Origin: NCEH01 sp040049195
Lineage (GTDB): Bacteria; Pseudomonadota; Alphaproteobacteria; Rhizobiales; Xanthobacteraceae
DNA length: 64,000 nucleotides
Reading direction: 5' to 3' (one strand)
Assembly (NCBI RefSeq): GCF_040049195.1
Contig: NZ_JBDZDL010000013.1
Under the pieces are notes generated by a model. The model worked only from the letters and a program-made list of their open reading frames with translations, was not told where the DNA came from and did no database searches. Positions 1 through 8,491 of the stretch are shown in pieces (position 1 is the stretch's first letter; every line of letters begins with the position of its first letter). The position numbers and the translations under genes were made by a program.

Positions 1-125
1 CGGTGCTGGTGGATTTGCGCAATATCTATCGGCCGGACGAGATGGCCGAAGCCGGCTTCACCTACGACAGCGTCGGGCGGCCGGGAAAGCAGGTCGGCGC
101 AAGGAACATCCAGGCTGCAGAGTGA
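1..125 (+). CDS. ugd: UDP-glucose 6-dehydrogenase, C-terminal end (partial)
   Basis: Only the last 40 codons are present; the reading frame begins at base 3 and stops at 123-125. The residues DLRNIYRPDEM followed by GFTYDSVGRP match the C-terminus of the UDP-glucose/GDP-mannose dehydrogenase family, and DLRNIYRP is typical of alphaproteobacterial Ugd. Ugd oxidises UDP-glucose to UDP-glucuronate with NAD in the cytoplasm. This fits the UDP-glucuronate 4-epimerase at 8492-9499, which would use the product. The catalytic region lies outside the window, so the specificity is inferred from the tail alone. Confidence 0.7.
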   Translation, partial: VLVDLRNIYRPDEMAEAGFTYDSVGRPGKQVGARNIQAAE

Positions 126-184
126 GCGCAGCCAAAACGACGGCGCAGCCAGCGCGAGTCATTCAGAGAAGTATGGAGATTGAA

Positions 185-1021
185 ATGAAGGTTGCCGTCA
201 TTACGATGGTGTATAACGAAAAGATAAATTTGCCGATTTGGATGTCATATTACGGAAATATGTTTGGCAGTGAGAATTTATACATTATTGATCACGGTTC
301 CAATGATGGTTCGGTTGAAAATATAGGAGAGGCAAGTCGGATCAAATTGCCGCGTGGTGTGTATGAAAATGAATCCCGCGCTCAGATGATCTCGCGCTTT
401 CATTCAGCGTTGCTTCCGTATTATGACGTTGTAATTTATACGGATTGTGATGAAATGATCGTTCCAGATCCGAATTATTTTAAGAATTTGAAGGAGTTCT
501 TGGAAAAAGAAAATTTTGAATATCTGACCATGGTTGGGTTAAATATTGTCCATAATAGTTCTATTGAAGCGGACATTGATTGGAGCGCATCTGTTTTTTC
601 TCAAAGAAAATTCTGTCAATTTGTCTCGCCTATGTGCAAAACCCTTATTTCTAAGGTTCCCGTTACTTGGTCTCCTGGGTTCCATGGAAGTTCCTTTTTT
701 CCGAAAATCGATGAACGACTGTATCTCTTCCATCTCAAGCGCGCGGATCTAAAGACAAATCTTGATCGGCTAGAATTGACTCGTAAAATAAACTGGAAGT
801 CGGATAAACTTGGGCTTCATCAACGGTCTAGTGATGAGGAAATGATTAAGCTGTTCGAATCTTACACCCGATATTCGGTGACGGACGATTTCTCGTTTTC
901 TCAAGAAGTAGCTGAATTTATTTCTGAGACGAAGTTGGATTCAAAAGGAATTTATTCCTGCAAAGATATACGTGGTAAGAAAATGGTGATGATTCCCGAG
1001 CGGTTTATCGGTGTCTTTTGA
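185..1021 (+). CDS. Glycosyltransferase family 2-like protein (Glyco_tranf_2_4 type)
   Basis: A protein of 278 residues starting MKVAVITMVYNEKINLP, the N-terminal nucleotide-sugar-binding strand of GT-A enzymes of the Glyco_tranf_2_4/GT92-like group. It is followed by IIDHGSNDGS and a DxD-like acidic motif TDCDEMI near residue 100. The start at 185 is chosen because GGAGA lies five bases upstream. An in-frame GTG at 122 overlapping the upstream stop would add 21 residues, but no ribosome site precedes it. The gene is strikingly AT-rich, with many AAT, ATT and TTT codons, unlike its neighbours, so recent acquisition is likely. Acceptor and donor cannot be told. It probably belongs to a surface polysaccharide pathway, as the adjacent ugd suggests. 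Confidence 0.75.
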   Translation: MKVAVITMVYNEKINLPIWMSYYGNMFGSENLYIIDHGSNDGSVENIGEASRIKLPRGVYENESRAQMISRFHSALLPYYDVVIYTDCDEMIVPDPNYFKNLKEFLEKENFEYLTMVGLNIVHNSSIEADIDWSASVFSQRKFCQFVSPMCKTLISKVPVTWSPGFHGSSFFPKIDERLYLFHLKRADLKTNLDRLELTRKINWKSDKLGLHQRSSDEEMIKLFESYTRYSVTDDFSFSQEVAEFISETKLDSKGIYSCKDIRGKKMVMIPERFIGVF

Positions 1022-1413
1022 TTTTCGGTAATCATTACCTGACAAATTCACGCGTCACACTTTGCCGGAAAAGTCTCGGTGGTAGATTAGCGGGCGGCTG
1101 AACGTCTCCCGCTGGGGACTCCACTCCTTCATATAGGCTCGTTAGGCTCAGGGCGTCCGGTGCGGAGGGAGTCCTGTGTCGTGCGACCAAGTTGAATGGG
1201 CGTGAGTGTTCGATACTACCGGACTCGATCACGCCGCCCCTTTGCGCCCTCGGTCTGGCATTCTTGTCGCATTGGGTTGCCCAACTCAATCCAGCCCGTG
1301 ACGGCACGGCTCGCTATGCAGAGATGATCTCTCGTCAGCATAGAGATCCCCCGGATGCATCCATTGGAGTGCCAACAGCGCTTATGCTGAAGGCCATCAC
1401 GCCGGAGTGCGGT
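1022..1413. other. Intergenic region without a recognisable gene
   Basis: This stretch separates two convergent genes. Open frames on both strands are short, lack ribosome sites and resemble no family I know. No convincing hairpin plus T-run terminator was found. It may hold decayed sequence at the edge of the AT-rich glycosyltransferase gene. Confidence 0.4.
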
Positions 1414-2556
1414 TTACGATATTTCCGCGGCAACCTTTCCTGAGACGGAGCTACCCAGCTTGTGCGGCAGCTTATTGGTCTCAAGGAAGGTCCTGTATGC
1501 CGGATACAGCTCGGCGTAGCGCTGGGCGAGGGGCGCAAAATCCGCCTTCTCGTACAACTCGCGGGCATTAACCGTGTCGAGTTCTTTAAGGCTCACGTAC
1601 GGAAGTCCCAAGAAACTGCACATTTCGGTCGTGCGTGAATCGTGACAAACAAACATTGCCGGCACGCCGCTTTGAATTGCAATCATATTGCCGTGAAAGC
1701 GCTGGCCAAAAACAAAATCGCAAGTCTTAACCTCGCGGATCCAGTCGTCGACGGACCAGTAAACACGCATATGGGTCCTGAGCCATTCCCGCAGCGCGGG
1801 CTCGTCCGCAATACCGGAGAAAAATCCATAGGCCCGCTCCAGGGCGGCGTCGGCTTCCGGCGTGCCGGGGCTTTCCGTGAGGATAATCTCGTCCATTTCG
1901 GTCTGGGCAATGAAATCTGCCCCGTACCGAACGGCTTCCGACGCAATTTGGCGGATAACTTTGCGCATTTGGTCCGCGTCAAAGGAGTGTTTGAGCACGT
2001 CCCGCGACAAGTTGATGGCCATGCGCGGTGTCTGCGGCAGGGCCGGCTTTGCTATCTTGAGCTCAGGCTTACAAGACATGTAATAGGAGGGGCATCCGGT
2101 CACCTGCACATTGGTGATCCCGATATGCTCCAGAACCTCGGCGCTGAACGGGCCACGCACGCCAATCAGCTTGCTGCGCTCGGAGACGATTTCCATCAAC
2201 CGCTTGGTTCCGGGCTTCAGCTCGATGTCGGGAGAGAAGGTGTTGGATTGAGCGCCGACACCAACCATCACACAGGGCAGGTTGGTCCGTTCGATAAAGG
2301 CCGCCATTCCAGCGAAATCAAAGGCAGGAAATAAGAAATTCGCGGCGGCGATAACAATTACGTCATATTCAGCATTAACGCGGTCGGTCCCGATGGAATA
2401 GTCCCAGGAGACAGAGCTGTATGACAATTCCCGCAAAAGCCCATAAGCAATAACTTGGTTTCCAGAGTTTCCTCCCGTCGCGGCAAGCCGCTCGGACGGC
2501 GTCGAAACGGCATCCATATTGAACGAAGGAGTAGCGCCCAACAAAAATACACGCAT
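1414..2556 (-). CDS. Polysaccharide pyruvyl transferase family protein
   Basis: A protein of 380 residues. The N-terminus MRVFLLGATPSFNMD with GGNSGNQVIAYGL, the central MVGVGAQSNTFSP and IGVRGPFSAEVL, and the C-terminal GQRFHGNMIAIQSGVPAMF (RFHG motif) together match the PS_pyruv_trans family (PF04230). Members transfer pyruvate from PEP to sugars of exopolysaccharides or cell-wall polymers as ketals; some homologues with this fold have other roles. The gene is convergent with the glycosyltransferase at 185-1021 and stands alone on the minus strand, with kdsD upstream on the same strand about 500 bases away. The substrate cannot be inferred. The family call is firm. Confidence 0.85.
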   Translation of the reverse strand: MRVFLLGATPSFNMDAVSTPSERLAATGGNSGNQVIAYGLLRELSYSSVSWDYSIGTDRVNAEYDVIVIAAANFLFPAFDFAGMAAFIERTNLPCVMVGVGAQSNTFSPDIELKPGTKRLMEIVSERSKLIGVRGPFSAEVLEHIGITNVQVTGCPSYYMSCKPELKIAKPALPQTPRMAINLSRDVLKHSFDADQMRKVIRQIASEAVRYGADFIAQTEMDEIILTESPGTPEADAALERAYGFFSGIADEPALREWLRTHMRVYWSVDDWIREVKTCDFVFGQRFHGNMIAIQSGVPAMFVCHDSRTTEMCSFLGLPYVSLKELDTVNARELYEKADFAPLAQRYAELYPAYRTFLETNKLPHKLGSSVSGKVAAEIS

Positions 2557-3060
2557 ATGAAAACTTCTCGTTCGCTTAACACCGATCCAACCACAACGCT
2601 TTTAAACCACATGATAATATTCGGCAAGCTATGGGTCTTTCGGTCAGGATTGCGCGAGCTAGGCCTGTGCGGTGCTTTTGTTATGTGGAGTCCGATGGTT
2701 TTTTAGCAGTTTTTGTTTCTTGTTGAAGCGAAGCCTTTGTCTCTGCGTCGGATTTGATCCGTGCTCAGGTACGACAGCCCGCTCCATGAGCCGACCTGTT
2801 GTCTTAGGTGATGTTCGGTCGTCCGAGATGAACCACGAGGTGTGTTGCCTTTAAACCGCACTTCCCTGCGGCCGTGAATCAGCGGGCGGATTGAGTTCAA
2901 GAGCACCGGAACGACCGCAGTTCTCCACACGGTTTTGCCTAGCATCTTGAGACCGTAGAGATCGATATCAAGGGGTCGCTCTTGAAGGATCGGGCCGCCC
3001 TTTGACTTTACCACGGTAAGGTTGAAAGGGAATGCGCAACGACCTTGCGATCTCCACCCC
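2557..3060. other. Intergenic region, possibly decayed
   Basis: About 500 bases between two minus-strand genes, with lower GC than the flanks. A minus-strand open frame at 2703-3119 contains ERPLDIDLYGLK, which faintly recalls the C-termini of polyprenyl-phosphate sugar transferases. It has no matching domain and overlaps the end of kdsD, so I do not call a gene. I see no repeat or RNA here. The promoter for the pyruvyl transferase gene should lie at the left end. Confidence 0.35.
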
Positions 3061-4059
3061 TCACCCGATTCCAGCGCGCAGCAAATCGTGCATGTGCAGG
3101 AGGCCGACCGGCTTTGCACCTTCCCGGACGACGAGCACGGTGATGCGCCGTTCGTTCATCAGGGCGACGCATTCGCTCGCGAGCGTGGAGGGAGAGACGC
3201 TCACGGGGGATTTCGTCATGAACGTTGTGACGATGCCCGCAAGATCGCCGTCGGTCACCGCGCGCCGGATGTCGCCGTCGGTGACGATTCCCCGCAGGCT
3301 GCCGTCCTCCGCCTTCACGAGGACGCAGCCCAGGCGGCCAGCGCTCATGGCGAGCAGAACCTCGGGCACCGGCGTGTCCGGCGTCACCACGGGCAAGTCG
3401 GGGCCGGAATGCATCAGGTCGGCGGCCCGAATCAGGATCGTCCCGAGCTTTCCGCCGGGGTGGAACACCTTGAACTGCTCCGGGGAGAAGCCACGCCGCT
3501 CCAGCAGCGTTACGGCCAGCGCATCCCCCAAGACCAATTGAAGGGTGGTGGAGGTGGTTGGCGCCAGTTTGTTCGGGCAAGCCTCCTCCGCGGAGGGAAG
3601 AATGAGCGAGACGTCGCTGGCGCGCGCGATCGTGCTGTCCTGCTTCGAGGTCAGCGCGATCATCGGAATGGAAAACCGCTTGCCATATTCGATGACGGGC
3701 CGGAATTCGGCGGTTTCGCCCGACCAGGAGACGAGGATCAGCACGTCGTCCTTCGTCACCATGCCGAGGTCGCCATGGCTCGCCTCCGCCGGGTGCATGA
3801 AAAAGGACGGCGTGCCGGTGGATGCGAGCGTGGCGGCGATCTTGCGGGCGACATGACCGCTTTTGCCGAGGCCGCTGATGACCACCCGGCCATGGGACGC
3901 CATGACCACCTCGACCGCGCGCTCAAATGCGGCGCCGAGGGGGCCCAGCAGCATCGCGCGCAATTGCGCCAGGCCGCGCGCTTCCAGTTCGACCGTCCGC
4001 ACCGCGGACTCGACTGTGGGGCTCAATCCTTCCGGCGCGGTCTTGGCGGATAAACCCAA
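3061..4059 (-). CDS. kdsD: KpsF/GutQ family arabinose-5-phosphate isomerase
   Basis: A 332-residue protein with an N-terminal SIS domain (VVISGLGKSGHVARKIAATL, then HPAEASHGDLGMV and LVSWSGETAEF) and two C-terminal CBS repeats (LMHSGPDLPVV and FMTKSPVSVSP). This is the usual KdsD order and length. The enzyme converts ribulose-5-phosphate to arabinose-5-phosphate, the first step to Kdo for lipopolysaccharide. The start is uncertain: TTG at 4059 gives the family length and follows a GAGAGACGAG stretch, while GTG at 4116 or TTG at 4143 would add 19 or 28 residues. It diverges from the 4410 operon. The GutQ sense is less likely because no sorbitol genes are nearby. Confidence 0.9.
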   Translation of the reverse strand: MGLSAKTAPEGLSPTVESAVRTVELEARGLAQLRAMLLGPLGAAFERAVEVVMASHGRVVISGLGKSGHVARKIAATLASTGTPSFFMHPAEASHGDLGMVTKDDVLILVSWSGETAEFRPVIEYGKRFSIPMIALTSKQDSTIARASDVSLILPSAEEACPNKLAPTTSTTLQLVLGDALAVTLLERRGFSPEQFKVFHPGGKLGTILIRAADLMHSGPDLPVVTPDTPVPEVLLAMSAGRLGCVLVKAEDGSLRGIVTDGDIRRAVTDGDLAGIVTTFMTKSPVSVSPSTLASECVALMNERRITVLVVREGAKPVGLLHMHDLLRAGIG

Positions 4060-4409
4060 TGGCTCGTCTCTCTTGTCAGCGGCCCGCCCGTTCCGGGCGT
4101 CCAGGTGGTGAAGCACGGCGCATTCCTGCCGGCCTATCCTCAACGCGAAGCAAGCGCCCCGTGTAACCGCCCAACAGGCCGCGCGGCACGCACGCTTTCA
4201 GTCGAGCTCCGGCTGCGTCAGCCCGAAGATGTTCTGAACCCCACCGGGTTCCACACAGCTTTTTATGGCAGCCCTTGGGACTCCGATCAAGGCGCGGCGC
4301 TGGCGTCGGCACCTGGGTCCGGCATCCATGACAGTCGGATGACTGACCTGCCGCAATCCGCGCGCCGAGAGCTCGTGCTTTTGTGGAATGCGACCGATGA
4401 GGTGCAGTC
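4060..4409. other. Divergent promoter region between kdsD and the 4410 operon
   Basis: About 350 bases between two divergent genes. It should carry promoters for both, but I could not pick out confident -35/-10 pairs. Part of it may be kdsD coding sequence if a more upstream start (4116 or 4143) is used. Confidence 0.4.
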
Positions 4410-6338
4410 ATGAAAACCGAAATCATCGAGCGGCTGGGGCAGGGCGATGTCCTCCTTCCTGCGCTCATCGCCGAGGGTCTGCGCGCCAACGACCAGGTGA
4501 AGGCGCGGCTCAGCGTTCTTCAAGCGGCCGCGCGCCATGCACGCGATCCGCAGGCGGCACCGTTCGACCTGGCGGAGGAATGCCGGGCCGCAGGAATCGA
4601 CGCGGCGGCGATGGAAACCTTGATCACCGAGGCCGCATTGCTGCCCGAGGCGCGGGTGCATGCGCCGGGCCTGGGGGCGCTTGGCCTTGCCATCTGGAAT
4701 GACGTGGAAACCATGGCGCGCTGCGTGGCCGCCGGCGACAACGCGGAGGGCGATGCCGGCCTCTCCCGTCTGGCGGGGCTTAAGGCGGCGCTGCCGCTCG
4801 GCCTCGACGATACCCTGGATCTCGCGCTCATTTCCCAGCTGACCAGCCTCTCGGAGCACGGCGGCGAAAGCCTGCACCGGCTGGTGATGGACCTGCACAA
4901 GGCGCTCAATCGCCTGTCGGCCCAGCATGCCGAAGAAGTGATCGCCGGCGCCCATGCCTTCGGGCTGCTGCCGGAGGATCGTCCGGCGGTCGAAGCCTTC
5001 ATGCGGGGGCTGGACTCGACCCGGGCGCTCAAGTTCGACCATCCCGGCCTGTCCACCACGGTGGCGCGCGCCGGCACACGCCTCACCCTTCAGAATGACA
5101 TCGGCGAGACGGACGCCCATGTGGTGGTGATCTCGGTGGAGGGCGGGGCCGTCACCGTCACTTATACCGACGTGCATCTGGCGCGGGCCAAGTTCTTCAC
5201 CGGCCTGTTGCGGGATTTTCCCGCCCAGTGGAGCGGGTTGGAGCGCAAGAGCGGGGAGGCGCTCGGCGATGACGGCGTATTCTACCTCGTCACCGGCCGC
5301 TATCCCTATGGCGATGCGGCGGCGCGCGATGCCTTCCTCGAAGAGGTAGGCGCCTCGCTCGTGTTCCTGATCGACTGGAACAAGGCGCGCAAGCTGCTGC
5401 GCAACTGGGTGCCCAAGGCCGATGCGGTGCGGGTGCTCGATTGGGCGGCGCGCAACAAGGTGGGGCAGCGCGGCTTCCTGGAACTGGGCGGCAGCGAGCT
5501 GGTGGCCGCGGCCGTCCATCATGCCGCGCCGACGCGCATCGGCTTCGGCGAGCGCCTCGACACCGCTCTCGGGCGCGATGCCGCCGTGGATTTTCTCAAG
5601 ACGGTCCTGAAGGTCTCCGCGCATGCCTTGCTGAACGGCAGTTCGGTGCGGCTTGCCCGCGACCAGATTGAAGCCGATCTGGTGCGCCACATGCAGCGGG
5701 TCGAAGCCACCTTGATGACGATCGTGGTGCGTCAGGCGGGGTTGGCGCGAGAAATCGCCGTCGCCATAGCCCATGGCATCGCGGAGCAGCAGGCCGAGCG
5801 GCCGTTTGATCGCGAACGCCTGGCGACCGTCGCGCGACGGATCGAGGAGAAAGCCGACCGTATTGCCCTCGAGGCCCGCAACACCGCGGCGCGGTTCGAT
5901 GCCGACCCGGCGATCGTGCGCCTTGTGAACAGTATGGAGGAGGCGATCGACGAGCTGGAACAGGCCGCGTTCATCGCCTCCCTGGTGCCGGATGGGCTTC
6001 CGTCCGCTGTGCTGAAACCGCTGCGGGACGTGTGTGCGGCGGCTGTGGCCGGTGCAGGAGCCGCGGTCACTGGCACCATCGCTGCCGCCGACGTGCCGGA
6101 GGGGCATCGCATCGATTCGGAAGATGCGTTGGCTGCCGTGGGCCGGCTGATTGAAGAAGAGCACGCCGGCGATAGAGCCGAGCGCGCGGTGACCACGGCG
6201 GTGCTCACCGAGACTTACGATCTGAAGACCGCGCTCGGCACGCTCGATCTCGCGCGGACCTTGGAACGGGCGACCGACCGGCTGGCCGCATTCGGCCATG
6301 TGTTGCGCGAGCATGTGCTCGCCGATCTTTCAAAGTGA
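4410..6338 (+). CDS. Uncharacterised protein with PhoU/DUF47-like C-terminal helices
   Basis: A protein of 642 residues that I do not recognise as a named family. It has no signal peptide or membrane segment and is mostly alpha-helical. From about residue 418 onward it looks like a PhoU/DUF47 helical bundle. Two acidic repeats, RIEEKADRIALEA near 477-489 and IEEEHAGDRAERAV near 581-594, resemble the E-x3-D metal-binding motifs of PhoU. The middle (about 225-330) seems to be a separate mixed domain with VVVISVEGGAVTVTYTD. It ends 13 bases before a dikinase-like gene on the same strand, which implies a shared operon. A regulatory or phospho-acceptor role for that partner is my inference. The PhoU resemblance is moderate, not certain. 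Confidence 0.6.
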   Translation: MKTEIIERLGQGDVLLPALIAEGLRANDQVKARLSVLQAAARHARDPQAAPFDLAEECRAAGIDAAAMETLITEAALLPEARVHAPGLGALGLAIWNDVETMARCVAAGDNAEGDAGLSRLAGLKAALPLGLDDTLDLALISQLTSLSEHGGESLHRLVMDLHKALNRLSAQHAEEVIAGAHAFGLLPEDRPAVEAFMRGLDSTRALKFDHPGLSTTVARAGTRLTLQNDIGETDAHVVVISVEGGAVTVTYTDVHLARAKFFTGLLRDFPAQWSGLERKSGEALGDDGVFYLVTGRYPYGDAAARDAFLEEVGASLVFLIDWNKARKLLRNWVPKADAVRVLDWAARNKVGQRGFLELGGSELVAAAVHHAAPTRIGFGERLDTALGRDAAVDFLKTVLKVSAHALLNGSSVRLARDQIEADLVRHMQRVEATLMTIVVRQAGLAREIAVAIAHGIAEQQAERPFDRERLATVARRIEEKADRIALEARNTAARFDADPAIVRLVNSMEEAIDELEQAAFIASLVPDGLPSAVLKPLRDVCAAAVAGAGAAVTGTIAAADVPEGHRIDSEDALAAVGRLIEEEHAGDRAERAVTTAVLTETYDLKTALGTLDLARTLERATDRLAAFGHVLREHVLADLSK

Positions 6339-6351
6339 ACAGGAGGGTCTG

Positions 6352-7941
6352 ATGCACATCGCACGCATCGGTGGCGGATCCACCGAGACGCCTTCCGCCG
6401 ACATCATCGGGGCCAAGGCGGCCAATCTGGCGCGCATGGCGGCCCTGGGCCTGCCGGTACCGCCCGCCTTCGTGCTGCCGGTGGATCTGTGCGCGGCCAT
6501 CGTGCGCGGCGAAGACAATGCCCTGCACAAGCTCAAGGACGGGCTTCGGGAGGGGCTGGCGTTCCTGGAGCAGGCCACGGGAAAGGTGTTCGGCGACCGG
6601 CGCCAGCCGCTTCTGGTCTCGGTCCGGTCCGGTGCCGCACGGTCCATGCCGGGCATGCTGGATACGGTGTTGAATGTCGGGTGCACCGCTGAGGCGGTGC
6701 GGGGTTTGATCCGCACCAGCGGCAACCCGCGCTTCGCCTGGGATTGCCGGCGTCGGTTCCTGGAGAGCTTCGCCGACGTCGTGCTTGGCGCGGATGGCGC
6801 GCCCTTCGCCCATGCCCGAGAGACCATCGCGCGCACCGAGGGGGTGGCGAGCGAGGCCGATCTGGACGGCGAGGCGCTCGAGAGGCTCGCCGGATTGTAT
6901 GAACAGCTGATCGACGCTGCGGATCTCGATCTGCCGGGCGACCCGGAGGCGCAGGTCGAGGCGGCGGCGCGCGCGGTCTATCGCTCCTGGACCAGCGAGC
7001 GCGCCACCACTTATCGCCGGCTCCAGAATTTGGAGGATCTCCAGGGCACCGCGGTGACCGTTCAGGCGATGGTCTATGGGAATCGCGGCCTCTCCTCCGG
7101 CGCTGGTGTCGCCTTCTCCCGCGATCCCTCAAGCGGCCGGACGGAACCGGTGATCGACGTCTTGTTCGGTGCCCAGGGCGAGGATGTCGTCTCCGGCAGC
7201 CGGACCCCGGACACCGAGGCCGCGATCCTGCGCGCGGCCCCCCAGGCGGCGCACGACCTGCGCACGCGCCTGGTGCAGCTGGAGCAGGCCTTCCGCGACA
7301 TCCAGGACGTGGAATTCACCATCGACGAAGGCGTGCTCTGGATCCTCCAGACCCGCGCCGCAAAGCGGACCCCGCGCGCGGCCCTGAGATTCGCCATCGA
7401 CCTCGTGGCGGAGGGCCTTATCTCCCCCGCCGATGGCTTGGCCCGGCTCGGCGAGGTGGACCTTGCGGGCCTGGTCACGAAGCGCCTGGTGAATGTGGGT
7501 GCCCCCGTGGCGCAGGGCATCAGCGCCTCGGCCGGCGTCGCCGTGGGGCGAATCGCCTTCGATTCGGAAAGTGCGGTGCGCCTTGCCGCCACGGGCACGC
7601 CGGTGGTGCTGGTGCGTCCCGATACCAGCACCAGCGATGTGGCGGGGTTCGCGGCGGCCGAAGGCATCGTCACGGCGGTCGGCGGACGCACGGCGCATGC
7701 GGCGCTGGTGGCACGCCAATTGGGCAAGCCCTGTATCGTCGGCTGCGGTGCTCTGAGGATCGATCCCGCCGCGCAGACAGCCCTGATCGGAACCACGCTG
7801 CTGCGCCAGGGCGATTGGCTGACACTGGATGCCGACGCCGGCGCCTTGTTCCTGGGGCAGGGCAGGGTGGAGCAGGAGCGGCCTGAAGCCGATCTCTCCG
7901 AAATCGCGCGGTGGCGGGCACAGGCGCAGCCTGCCGCCTGA
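6352..7941 (+). CDS. Truncated pyruvate phosphate dikinase: ATP-grasp plus phosphohistidine domains only
   Basis: A protein of 529 residues, collinear with the first ~530 residues of pyruvate phosphate dikinase (PPDK, ~870 residues). Nucleotide-binding residues sit almost at the classical positions: K22 in IGAKAANL, R92 in VSVRSGA, E321 in DVEFT and R335 in LQTR. The swivelling domain carries the catalytic histidine H449 in GGRTAHAALVAR. The protein ends where the PEP/pyruvate-binding TIM barrel would begin, so it cannot perform the full PPDK reaction alone. It could autophosphorylate and hand phosphate to another protein. The start at 6352 is set by AGGAGG seven bases upstream. It follows the PhoU-like gene by 13 bases, suggesting that protein as partner. 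Confidence 0.85.
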   Translation: MHIARIGGGSTETPSADIIGAKAANLARMAALGLPVPPAFVLPVDLCAAIVRGEDNALHKLKDGLREGLAFLEQATGKVFGDRRQPLLVSVRSGAARSMPGMLDTVLNVGCTAEAVRGLIRTSGNPRFAWDCRRRFLESFADVVLGADGAPFAHARETIARTEGVASEADLDGEALERLAGLYEQLIDAADLDLPGDPEAQVEAAARAVYRSWTSERATTYRRLQNLEDLQGTAVTVQAMVYGNRGLSSGAGVAFSRDPSSGRTEPVIDVLFGAQGEDVVSGSRTPDTEAAILRAAPQAAHDLRTRLVQLEQAFRDIQDVEFTIDEGVLWILQTRAAKRTPRAALRFAIDLVAEGLISPADGLARLGEVDLAGLVTKRLVNVGAPVAQGISASAGVAVGRIAFDSESAVRLAATGTPVVLVRPDTSTSDVAGFAAAEGIVTAVGGRTAHAALVARQLGKPCIVGCGALRIDPAAQTALIGTTLLRQGDWLTLDADAGALFLGQGRVEQERPEADLSEIARWRAQAQPAA

Positions 7942-8114
7942 TCGGGCATGCTTGTGCGACGCCTTGGGACGGGGAAATGAAACGCTGCCGGATCCGCTCT
8001 TTTCCACAAAAGGGAGGTGCCCCGTTGCGGCAGGCAAGCTTCGGGACAGGCCCGTGCGCTTAGGTGCCGGTGGATCACACCAAATTGGCGATCCAGATCA
8101 TTATGGAGAGAATC

Positions 8115-8369
8115 ATGCCCACCGTCACTTCCGCCACCAGCAGCGCTGCCGCGAAGATCGCCCAGCTCAAGCAGGCCTCTGCGGCCGCCATCGCCACGAA
8201 GGCCGCCGCGACCTCCACCCCTCCGGCGTCCGTCTCGGCCGTTCCGGCCAAGGTGACCAGCCCCGACCTGACCGCGATCAACAGCGCCGCCGCGGCTCTG
8301 CAGGCGAACAACGCCAAGCTCGCTGCGACCCCGCTGCCGACCGCTCCCACGCTGCCCGGCAAGGCCTGA
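8115..8369 (+). CDS. Small alanine-rich protein of unknown function
   Basis: An 84-residue protein starting MPTVTSATSSAAAK, very rich in Ala, Thr, Ser and Pro, with no cysteine or tryptophan, no signal peptide and no known domain. The ATG at 8115 has GGAGAG five bases upstream; in-frame ATG 8103 and GTG 8064 are alternatives. Codon use looks like that of neighbouring genes, with GC-rich third positions. It lies 173 bases after the dikinase-like gene and could be a third gene of that unit or separate. Low complexity makes a chance open frame possible, but the good ribosome site argues for a real gene. Confidence 0.5.
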   Translation: MPTVTSATSSAAAKIAQLKQASAAAIATKAAATSTPPASVSAVPAKVTSPDLTAINSAAAALQANNAKLAATPLPTAPTLPGKA

Positions 8370-8491
8370 GCCGCGACCAGGCTCAGCCCGTGGACTCAGG
8401 TAATAGCGTTAAGTTCAGGGCGACTCGATGAACGAGGGCGGCGTGCTCGACCTCGTTCATCGACCCGGCCCGACAGCGGCTCCAAGCGGCT

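Noticed and set aside
2703..3119. Minus-strand frame with faint resemblance to a sugar transferase tail
   Set aside because: Only a dozen residues look familiar, the frame overlaps kdsD and has no domain, so it is at most a relic.
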